Positions 1-6,030 of a stretch of DNA of 16,284 nt are shown piece by piece (position 1 is the first letter of the stretch; every line of letters begins with the position of its first letter). Position numbers and translations under genes: made by a program. The DNA lies in the NCBI GenBank assembly GCA_026002305.1, contig BOBI01000036.1:1-16284 (forward strand), in the 5' to 3' direction. The notes below the pieces were generated by a model. It had not been told where the DNA came from. It did no database searches and was given only the letters and a program-made list of their open reading frames with translations. The DNA comes from Spirochaetia bacterium. GTDB lineage: Bacteria > Spirochaetota > Spirochaetia > Treponematales > Breznakiellaceae.

Positions 1-403
1 CGTGGTTTGTTATAATCTTTGTTCCGCTGCCAAGAGCGGCAATTTTTTTTGCGTCGCGCAGACAGCTTGCAAGCGGTTTTTCGCAGACGGTAACAGGAAT
101 CTTTGCCGTTGCCGCAAGCTCGCAGTATTGCCGGTGGCTGTCGGGATGGGTTGCAACACATAGTATTTTACATTCATGCTTTTGTAACATTTCGCACGCG
201 TCGCCGTATACAGGCACGTTGTAACGCGCGGCAAAAAGATTTCTGCGCTCCGCATCCGTGTCCACCCCGGCAGCAATAAAACAATCGGGGTTTGCACTGA
301 ACGCACCGGCGTGTGTGCATGGTTTTTCCCTAAGCGGATCGTCTTCCAGTAAAGACGCTATCCTGCCTAATCCGATAATCGCTACAGGAATTTTATTCAA
401 CAA
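1..403 (-). CDS. Gfo/Idh/MocA-family oxidoreductase, N-terminal (NAD(P)-binding) half; runs off the window
   Basis: Read leftward from 403, the frame gives a Rossmann NAD(P)-binding domain: a beta-strand and dinucleotide loop of the form VAIIGLGRIAS near the start, then AAGVDTDAERR, the CVATHPDSH strand-loop, and the VTVCEKPLA motif whose EKP is the signature of Gfo/Idh/MocA dehydrogenases. It ends at base 1 within the family's conserved ITNH segment. The start is taken as TTG at 403-401, because AGGAG lies 8 bases upstream (416-412); a second TTG follows at 400. It sits 24 bases downstream of a J-domain fragment on the same strand, like an operon. Proteins of this family use NAD(P) to oxidise or reduce sugars, inositols or biliverdin-like substrates; the substrate cannot be told here. 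The missing C-terminal half appears in opposite orientation at 589-1170. The gene may be intact to the left of the window, or broken at base 1. Confidence 0.8.
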   Translation of the reverse strand, partial: MLNKIPVAIIGLGRIASLLEDDPLREKPCTHAGAFSANPDCFIAAGVDTDAERRNLFAARYNVPVYGDACEMLQKHECKILCVATHPDSHRQYCELAATAKIPVTVCEKPLASCLRDAKKIAALGSGTKIITNH

Positions 404-427
404 TTTGAACGCTCCTGACAGTTGCTT

Positions 428-592
428 CTAAACGCGCCCTGTAGTACGCCAAGCGCGTATACGCTCGTAGGAGCTGTTTATCCGCGCCGACTTTGCCGTT
501 GCTTTTTTCATGTTTGCTTCGTGCCCCGCGTGGCGGTCCGGGTGGTGAATTTTCAAAAGTTTTTTATGCGCAGCCTTACATTCTTCGGCGCC
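428..592 (-). pseudogene. C-terminal fragment of a J-domain (DnaJ-like) protein
   Basis: About 54 codons end at a TAG at 430-428. The translation contains helix II and the diagnostic HPD loop of a J-domain (KKLLKIHHPDRHAG), followed by the helix III type segment ATAKSARINSSYERI, and stops soon after. The J-domain is therefore at the protein's C-terminus. J-domains stimulate the ATPase of DnaK/Hsp70. Homology stops at about 587-592. Upstream of that point the same strand is the complement of the oxidoreductase C-half, so the first half of the J-domain is missing. An ATG exists further upstream (676), but the residues from there to 592 are antisense to another gene and should not be annotated as part of this protein. 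The fragment is followed after 24 bases by the oxidoreductase N-half on the same strand. Confidence 0.7.
587..592. other. Inversion or fold-back junction at a GGCGCC palindrome
   Basis: To the left of this point the sequence is the complement of a J-domain gene. To the right it is the plus-strand C-terminal half of the oxidoreductase whose N-half lies at 1-403. The hexamer GGCGCC is its own reverse complement and can be read as the last bases of either gene, so the exact crossover cannot be placed within it. Such microhomology is common at illegitimate or polymerase-switch junctions. Confidence 0.6.
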
Positions 593-1170
593 GTTATGCG
601 AAAGATTATATAGAGGCGAAAAAATTGCTGCAAACAAACTCTGTATTAGGTGAAATACTTTCCGTGCGCGCATCACTTTACATGGGGAGCAAGGTACGTA
701 TCATTGATGTACTTTGGCATGACGGTACGCACCTGTTAGACGCAATTATGTTTTTAACAGACAGCATTGCCGTACACAGAAAACATTTTGGCGCCAATGT
801 AAAATCAAAAGAAGGCACCGCATACCTTTCGGGATTTCTTAAACCGAAAATACCGGATGGAAAAAAAATCCCTTTCGTGATAGAGACCGGCGCGGGGCGG
901 GATCATCTTGTATTTGAAATCGAAGTATCGCTTTCAAAAGGCCGTCTGCGCATAGGTAACGGCGTATTTGAAGTGTGGGGCAGCAGCGAATGTACATACG
1001 CCGCCGGTTTCCGTTCCCTTGCAAAAACCACCGGCGGCTTTGAAGGGCCAACCGGATATTTTGCCAACATGGCGGCAAACGCCGCCGCCTGTGTCCGCAA
1101 CCCGTCACTAAAACCTGACTCCACTGCGGACGATGCGTTAGCTGTAATAAAATATTTATCGTGTTTGTAA
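589..1170 (+). pseudogene. Gfo/Idh/MocA-family oxidoreductase, detached C-terminal half
   Basis: From CGC at 589 the frame encodes RRYAKDYIEAKKLL, which continues exactly where the N-half at 1-403 stops. It then carries the family's C-terminal alpha/beta domain: GEILSVRASLYMG, the WHDGTHLLDAIMFL helix (the DGTH motif is characteristic), strands of the open beta-sheet, and a terminal helix DALAVIKYLSCL before the TAA. About 193 codons belong to the family, the expected size for the catalytic and oligomerisation domain. An ATG at 493 is in frame, but residues before 589 are antisense to the J-domain fragment, so a 225-residue call would be chimeric. No start codon with a ribosome binding site lies at the real boundary. 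It cannot bind NAD(P) by itself and is probably not functional in this configuration. Confidence 0.8.
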
Positions 1171-1177
1171 ACGCGCT

Positions 1178-1205
1178 TTGTTTTTATGGATATATTCATT
1201 ATACT
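1178..1205 (+). promoter_or_regulatory. Candidate sigma-70-type promoter for the lipoprotein gene
   Basis: TTGTTT at 1178-1183 and TATACT at 1200-1205 are separated by 16 bases. The -10 box lies only 6 bases before the ATG at 1212, so the transcript would have almost no leader if that ATG is used. Assigned by consensus match only. Confidence 0.3.
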
Positions 1206-1211
1206 AAAGGC

Positions 1212-2219
1212 ATGGGTAACATTGTGAATATTAGAATTGGTTTGGGGTTTGCCGTTTTAACCCTGCTGGCCCTTGCCGGCTGCGACGATCCTCAGGGTAA
1301 GTTTACCGATCCGGGGCCGGATATGTCGTTTAAGGTTGTGGTCAATCTGGATCCGTCAATAAGATCGAAATTCAATGTGGTGGATGTGTTTATGATCGAA
1401 AACCCCGCGACGAACCCCAGCGCAAGCCCAGGCGCCACGGCGGATGCAAAGTTAGGCCGCTCGGAAGGACCATTCAGCGGCAATTCATTTACCGTTACCG
1501 TGCCGGAATCATATTACAAAGATGGCATTGAACTTATATATAATGTGGAATTTCAACGAAAAAAATCAGGTTTTGAAGAAGTCGAATCAATTAAGAAAAT
1601 TCCGTTAGCGCTAAACTTATTAAAATCGCGGTATTGGACAAAATTAGACACCATTCCACCCCCGGGCGGAACTCATACACTGGATGTACCGGACGATGCG
1701 AATCTGGTATTGGGCTATTCCCCGGGATCGTATCAATTAAGCGATATACCGGGTCTGCCGTTGATTTACTTTGTTGATATAAATGAAACGGCCATAGCCT
1801 CTATGGGTTTTAAAGTGAAAATGGCTGTGGCAAGCCTGCCCAGCGACAACATAGCAAACCCTATAGGTATGGCGTTGGAAGAATTAGACTGGGGTATGAT
1901 TTTAGATACCGCCAGCTATACGCCCGGCGACCCTTTTCGTATATGGTTTATATACGAGCAGCCAGTCGGCGGCCATGCCTGCCCCTGCTCAGGAACGTGC
2001 TCGTCATCGAGTTGTCCGGGAGTTAGCGGATTTCCCTGTCCATATTCATCAACACCTTCTATTTCGATAGGGGGCTATTCCATAAACCACCCTTACGGAT
2101 TTGCAAAATTGGTTCCAGCAATTTCATCTCTTCCGGGCTCGACGGTACACGTTACCATAGATACAAACGATTTTAGTCCATGCAACCCTTCTTTTGTACC
2201 TCCGCTGTTGGTACCTTAG
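1212..2219 (+). CDS. Predicted lipoprotein of unknown function
   Basis: The protein starts with a short basic region, a hydrophobic stretch (IGLGFAVLTLLALAGC) and a lipobox ending in Cys24, counting from the ATG at 1212. This implies signal peptidase II cleavage and lipid anchoring at an envelope membrane. The mature part is ~312 residues, hydrophilic, with beta-rich character and no family I recognise. The last ~75 residues hold a cluster of cysteines (HACPCSGTC, SSSSCPGVSGFPCP, then one near the C-terminus) rich in Ser, Pro and Gly. Start choice is open: ATG 1212 has AAAGG at 1206-1210, only one base away; GTG 1224 has that motif 13 bases upstream; an ATG at 1161 would overlap the preceding gene remnant and put 17 extra residues before the signal peptide. 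The gene converges on the aminotransferase homologue, with 12 bases between the two stops and no clear terminator. Confidence 0.75.
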   Translation: MGNIVNIRIGLGFAVLTLLALAGCDDPQGKFTDPGPDMSFKVVVNLDPSIRSKFNVVDVFMIENPATNPSASPGATADAKLGRSEGPFSGNSFTVTVPESYYKDGIELIYNVEFQRKKSGFEEVESIKKIPLALNLLKSRYWTKLDTIPPPGGTHTLDVPDDANLVLGYSPGSYQLSDIPGLPLIYFVDINETAIASMGFKVKMAVASLPSDNIANPIGMALEELDWGMILDTASYTPGDPFRIWFIYEQPVGGHACPCSGTCSSSSCPGVSGFPCPYSSTPSISIGGYSINHPYGFAKLVPAISSLPGSTVHVTIDTNDFSPCNPSFVPPLLVP

Positions 2220-2231
2220 AACACGTACCCG

Positions 2232-3272
2232 TTACGGAAGGGTCTGGATAAGACGCGCTACCTTTGCGGCGCCCGCCCCGCCTAAACGCGGATAAACCGG
2301 AAAAAGCGCCGTCCGTAAACTAAGTGAATAGGCTTGCGGACAAAGCTCTTTTTCGACCAGCCCTGCGCCAACCAGCGTTTTTTCAAAGGCGCTTTCCACA
2401 ACAATTTCCTTGCGCCGCGCCCACGCGATAACATCTTTCATGCCGGTTTCCAGCACGAGGGCAAAAGCATAGTTGTTATTTTCAAAGTTTTCGGGGTGGG
2501 CAAAAAGTTTGTGCCTGCCCTGCTGAAGGGCGTTTTGGGTGTAAAGGCCTGCATATTCGCGGCGCTTTTCCATATTTCGGGCGCTTTCCCGTATTTGAAC
2601 GATAGCCATAGCCGCGTTCATATCGGCAAGTGAGTAAACATCGCTTACCGCGCCGGAATTCCGCAGTACAGCGGCATTGCGTTTTTCCGCCGCGTAAAGC
2701 AGCGCGCCGCCGCCGGCGGTAAGAACGTCGCGTTCCTCAAGCCCCAAAATTGTAAAAAGCCCGAAAGAACCGGCCTTTTTTTCATTCAGGCTTGAACCGA
2801 AAGCGGCGGAAATATCTTCGATGATGGGCAGCTCTGTCCCGCTAAAAACCTCAGTATCCGGCAAAAAACCCAAACTATGGTATAGCGCCATAGCCCGCGC
2901 CGGGTTGGAAGCGGCGCTGCGCCCGATAGCGGCTTTTATCGTTTCTGCGGTAGGGCAGGGGGAATCGCCGGCGGTATCGCATACTATAGGCTTATAATCC
3001 AAATCTAAAATAACTTTGTGATAATATTCGGGGGAAAGCGCCGAAACAAGAATCCCGCTCCCTTTTTCAAGCGCCAAAAGTTTTAACGCATGGGACAACG
3101 CAAAAGCGGGGCTGCGCAGCGCCTGACTAAACTCAAAATTAAGAGCTTCCTTTGCAAACTGTACAAGCCGCGCCGCCTGCTCTCCCGGGCCAATCTTTTC
3201 CTCAACCATAACCGTTAAAACGGCGTCCATTTCCTTACGCCGTATAGTCGGTGAATAAATTTCAATCATCAC
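2232..3272 (-). CDS. DegT/DnrJ/EryC1/StrS-family aminotransferase homologue lacking the PLP lysine
   Basis: 346 residues with the order of motifs of the DegT/AHBA-synthase aminotransferases (fold type I): IGPGEQAARLVQFAKEAL near 27-44, SALSPEYYHKVILDLDYKPIV (the strand where family members have PAFTF...LLGAKPV) at 77-97, the IIEDISAAFGSS segment with Asp153 that should bind the PLP ring nitrogen, then KKAGSFG and TAGGGALL. Between the last two, where functional enzymes have the PLP-binding Lys (SFxxxK), this protein has LGLEERDVL, placing Arg181 at the lysine position (codon CGC at 2732-2730). Active members aminate keto-sugars for surface glycans or antibiotics. This one is probably not an ordinary transaminase; a regulatory, structural or altered chemistry role is possible. 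It starts with ATG ATG preceded by GGAG 8 bases upstream. It is next to a lipoprotein, not to other sugar genes. Confidence 0.75.
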   Translation of the reverse strand: MMIEIYSPTIRRKEMDAVLTVMVEEKIGPGEQAARLVQFAKEALNFEFSQALRSPAFALSHALKLLALEKGSGILVSALSPEYYHKVILDLDYKPIVCDTAGDSPCPTAETIKAAIGRSAASNPARAMALYHSLGFLPDTEVFSGTELPIIEDISAAFGSSLNEKKAGSFGLFTILGLEERDVLTAGGGALLYAAEKRNAAVLRNSGAVSDVYSLADMNAAMAIVQIRESARNMEKRREYAGLYTQNALQQGRHKLFAHPENFENNNYAFALVLETGMKDVIAWARRKEIVVESAFEKTLVGAGLVEKELCPQAYSLSLRTALFPVYPRLGGAGAAKVARLIQTLP

Positions 3273-3430
3273 AGGTACTCCAAAACTAAACTTTTAACAG
3301 CATAGCACAAAGAATGAACTTGTTTTATCCCCGTGGGGTTTAATTCCCCGCCTTAAAACACAACAACCTTCAATGGAAAATGCATGAAAAACCAGCAATT
3401 CTGAATTCTAAGAAATCCCCCGCTCCAAAT

Positions 3431-3467
3431 ACATTTTTCTGCCTTTAACACAAAAACGGCGCGCGGT
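3431..3467. repeat. Dispersed intergenic repeat R1, copy 1
   Basis: The core CTGCCTTTAACACAAAAACG followed by GCG(C/T)GCGGT is present here and at 13729-13767 with only one substitution and a small T-run length difference, about 10.3 kb apart. Confidence 0.75.
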
Positions 3468-3586
3468 TTGTAAGACAAAGACCGTGTGCAGATTTTATCG
3501 GCAGTTAAGCACAAAAATATTTTTCCTTTCGCTCACGCTTGCTACAGTCACTTTTTTTGGCACACAGTTGCTTATTCGCCCCGCTT

Positions 3587-3638
3587 CGGTCAAGTGAGCT
3601 ACAGAAAAAATTTTTTGCGCTTCATTAATTATTTACAA
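3587..3638. repeat. Dispersed intergenic repeat R2, copy 1
   Basis: CGGTCAAGTGAGCTACAG and the following A-run, TTGCGCTT(C/T)ATTAA and TATTT(A/G)CAAA recur at 14094-14146 in the same orientation and the same relative order to the other repeats. Confidence 0.75.
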
Positions 3639-3661
3639 ATTACTGCACACCGCACATGCCG

Positions 3662-3728
3662 CATAAGCCACACGCCGTCTCTGGCACATAACGCAGGAAA
3701 AACGCATTTGACGCTAACACAGGGAAGA
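3662..3728. repeat. Dispersed intergenic repeat R3, copy 1
   Basis: CATAAGCCACACGCCGTCTC, then CACA, GCAG, AAAACGC, TTTGAC and CTAACA(C/T)AG(G/A)GAAGA. Related copies lie at 14161-14228 and 14346-14396, and the 3' part alone at 14033-14080. Confidence 0.7.
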
Positions 3729-3787
3729 TCAATTAATAATTGACAATTAACAATTAACAATAAAATATGCTAAAAATTAAGAATTTT

Positions 3788-3856
3788 CACGCAGAGCCGC
3801 AGAGAATTTTAGAGAACTTACATACAAAAACACTACTAATTTTGCGCCTTTGCGTT
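3788..3856. repeat. Small imperfect inverted-repeat element
   Basis: CACGCAGAGCCGCAGAG (3788-3804) and TTTTGCGCCTTTGCGTT (3840-3856) are inverted copies with about 12 of 17 positions pairing, separated by 35 AT-rich bases. The element could fold into a stem-loop in either strand. It sits just past the 3' end of dinB, which stops at 3913, so it may also act as a transcript end for that gene. Confidence 0.45.
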
Positions 3857-3912
3857 ATCCCTTTCCTGTTTTCAAAGTCTATGCGTTTATCCTGCAATGC
3901 GGCGCGTTTTCA

Positions 3913-5100
3913 TTACCTCTTGAAAAGGCGGGCTTTTTTTAGTTTGGCGCCGGGGAATTTTTTGTTTAATTCCAAGATACATTTTTCAAGCTGTTGTTTT
4001 CTTTGATTCTTTTGATTTTCAGGATCAATGCCGGAAAATAAATTGCCTTGTATTTCTTTGTTGTTTTCGTCTGCAATGTTCATAAGCGCAGCGCCTAAAA
4101 GACGTATACCTTTTTCTTTTTTGTACTTCTTTTTAAAGAGTGCTGACAGCCGTGAATATAGATCGTTAACAGATGTTACAGGGTTATGCGACGTCTCCTG
4201 AATACTTTCTGTTGAAAAATCTCCGTAACGTATTTTAAGATGAACGGTTCTGCAAAACATTTTACTTTCCAAAAGCCTGTATAAAAGTGTATGGCTAAGC
4301 CATAGAAGGGCTGTCTCGACAGCGAAATCATCAAATAGATCATAAGAAAATGTACGCTCCGCACTTATTGAATGAGATGCACGGACTTCATCAAATGATG
4401 CCGCTTCTTTTCCGCGCACCGCTTTGTATAAAAACAGCCCGAAACCATTTCCAAAAAAACTAATCAACTCTTGCAATGATTTTTCATGAATATCCCTGCA
4501 TGTTTTAAAACCTAATTGTTTAAACTTTTCCTGGGACTTTCTTCCCGCACCCCAAATTTTGCTGCATGGCAATGACAACATAAACGCTTCTTCTTCGCCC
4601 TGCCCAACGATGTATGTTCCGTCCGGTTTTGATATGCCGGATGCAATTTTTGCCAAATACTTATTAGAAGCCAACCCGATTGAAACGGTAAGGCCTGTTT
4701 CGGCACGAACAGACGCTTTTATTTTTTTTATTACATCGCGCGCGGGGCCGAATAATTTTTCGGTGCCTGTAATATTAAGAAAGGCTTCATCAATAGATAG
4801 CTGCTGAACATCGGGTGTCCAGTTCCTGAATATATTCATAACTTCGCAAGACTTTTCTTTATACCGTGCCATGTTACCACGCACAAATATTCCATTCGGG
4901 CATAATTGATAAGCTTTCTGAATAGGCATTGCGGCATGGACGCCAAATTTTCTGGCCTCGTAAGAGCATGTTGAAACAACGCTGCGCCTGTCTGCCGGCA
5001 AGCCGCCTACAATCACCGGTTTACCCCTGTATTCAGGCCTGTCAAGCTGCTCAACAGACGCATAGAACGCATCCAAATCGGCATGAATAAATAAACTCAT
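3913..5100 (-). CDS. dinB: DNA polymerase IV (Y-family translesion polymerase)
   Basis: 395 residues, a normal length for Pol IV, which bypasses template lesions. Palm motif I is FIHADLDAFYASVE at the N-terminus (metal ligands Asp8 and, later, Asp103/Glu104 of SIDEAFL); Tyr13 sits at the steric-gate position that excludes ribonucleotides. The fingers (YEARKFGVHAAMP, near 48-59), the helix-hairpin-helix thumb (around 177-220) and the little-finger domain follow. QGNLF at 351-355 resembles the QxxLF clamp-binding motif that tethers Pol IV to the sliding clamp. The ATG is preceded by an AT-rich stretch without a Shine-Dalgarno sequence, so a leaderless start is possible. A 201-bp spacer without recognisable features separates it from the radical SAM gene upstream; whether it shares that transcript or has its own SOS-type promoter is not visible. 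Confidence 0.95.
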   Translation of the reverse strand: MSLFIHADLDAFYASVEQLDRPEYRGKPVIVGGLPADRRSVVSTCSYEARKFGVHAAMPIQKAYQLCPNGIFVRGNMARYKEKSCEVMNIFRNWTPDVQQLSIDEAFLNITGTEKLFGPARDVIKKIKASVRAETGLTVSIGLASNKYLAKIASGISKPDGTYIVGQGEEEAFMLSLPCSKIWGAGRKSQEKFKQLGFKTCRDIHEKSLQELISFFGNGFGLFLYKAVRGKEAASFDEVRASHSISAERTFSYDLFDDFAVETALLWLSHTLLYRLLESKMFCRTVHLKIRYGDFSTESIQETSHNPVTSVNDLYSRLSALFKKKYKKEKGIRLLGAALMNIADENNKEIQGNLFSGIDPENQKNQRKQQLEKCILELNKKFPGAKLKKARLFKR

Positions 5101-5301
5101 ATTTATATAATAACATGATGTGAATAAAAAAGCCCCGCCGCAGAACGCTAAACTTGACCCACAACTTCACCCGCTAGTAGCTCGCGATATTCGAGCAAAG
5201 AAGATGTGCCGTTTTACCATAAGTTCGTTCTTGTATATTTTCAACCTTGAAACCACTTTTCAATACATGATGAAATCTTTCTATAAATTAGGTTTATACC
5301 C

Positions 5302-6009
5302 TTACAACCCCGGATCCACCGCGTTTGCGCCAAGACCGTGCGCAAAGGCTACCGCTTTTTTGACATCGGCGGCGGTTGCGGCGGTTTTGGCTTGCCAGTC
5401 AGCGGGGAGTGAAGATGCCGGTTTAAACGGGCGGAATACCCAACGGCTGCTTTCCGCAAGCGGCGCCAGATCCGTAATGTCTTTTTCTGAAAAAACATCC
5501 GGCGGAAGGACGAGGCTTCGGAATTCGTGTTCAATACAAGAGCTTTTGATTAGTTCCACACTTTTTGCGAGGCTTTCCGCTGCGCCGCCTAATTGCGCAT
5601 AACGCTGCGGCGATAGTTTTAGATCGCAGGCGATGTAATCGGGGCGTGTGCCGGCGTTGGAAAAAAGAGACTCCAGGACCTCCGGCATTGTTCCGTTTGT
5701 GTCGAGTTTTACAGCCACGCCGGTCGATTTTAGCGTTTTTATTTCTCTTATAAGCTGCGGCAATTTGTCGTATAACGTCGGCTCGCCGCCTGAAAGCACA
5801 ACGCCGCCTAAAACATTTTTACGTTTTTCTATGTGGGTAAGCGCCGCCTCCAAGCTGACAATGTCGTCCGACTCTGCGTCTTCCGCGTCTGTAAACATAT
5901 ACCGGTTGTGACACCAAGGGCAGTTTAGGTTGCAAAAGCGGAAAAACAAAACGGCGGCGACTTTTCCCGGGTAATCGACTAGGCTGGTTTTACGAAAGTT
6001 GATAAGCAT
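5302..6009 (-). CDS. Radical SAM activase, NrdG2 type (anaerobic ribonucleotide reductase activating protein family)
   Basis: 235 residues. The radical SAM [4Fe-4S] motif CxxxCxxC appears as FCNLNCPWCH (Cys26, Cys30, Cys33), preceded by the TSLVDYPGKVAAVLFF segment typical of the NrdG2 branch. The GGEP motif that binds the SAM methionine amino group is at 74-77 (VVLSGGEPTLYD), then KLDTNGTMPE and a C-terminal partial barrel. Family members generate the glycyl radical on class III ribonucleotide reductase, or related glycyl radical enzymes, under anaerobic conditions. No nrdD is in the window, so the partner is unknown. It lies 21 bases downstream of the HemW-like gene on the same strand, which suggests one transcript. 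ATG start. Confidence 0.85.
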   Translation of the reverse strand: MLINFRKTSLVDYPGKVAAVLFFRFCNLNCPWCHNRYMFTDAEDAESDDIVSLEAALTHIEKRKNVLGGVVLSGGEPTLYDKLPQLIREIKTLKSTGVAVKLDTNGTMPEVLESLFSNAGTRPDYIACDLKLSPQRYAQLGGAAESLAKSVELIKSSCIEHEFRSLVLPPDVFSEKDITDLAPLAESSRWVFRPFKPASSLPADWQAKTAATAADVKKAVAFAHGLGANAVDPGL

Positions 6010-6030
6010 ATTTCGATTTTAGTATGTCCA

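Larger units (their letters stand above)
3273..3912. other. Gene-free spacer (~640 bp) with dispersed repeats
   Basis: No convincing gene lies here on either strand; the short open frames are repeat-derived. The spacer contains three segments (3431-3467, 3587-3638, 3662-3728) that recur in the spacer at 13729-14396, an AT-rich stretch with AATTAACA-like direct repeats (3732-3760), and an imperfect inverted repeat at 3788-3856. Confidence 0.6.

Noticed and set aside
493..588. ATG-initiated N-terminal extension of the oxidoreductase C-half
   Set aside because: The residues are antisense to a recognisable J-domain (HPD motif on the other strand), so this is a chimeric frame created by the junction, not protein sequence.
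593..676. N-terminal extension of the J-domain fragment from an ATG at 676
   Set aside because: It is antisense to the oxidoreductase C-half and has no J-domain helix I or II features.
3732..3760. AATTAACA direct repeats considered as an iteron, origin or CRISPR-like array
   Set aside because: Only two or three 8-base units in very AT-rich DNA, no spacers, no DnaA-box cluster and no replication or cas gene near by. A TTGACA within it could suggest a promoter, but no gene follows on the plus strand.
5120..5602. 160-codon plus-strand open frame
   Set aside because: Two thirds of it is antisense to the radical SAM gene, whose motifs are clear, and the rest has no recognisable features or ribosome binding site.
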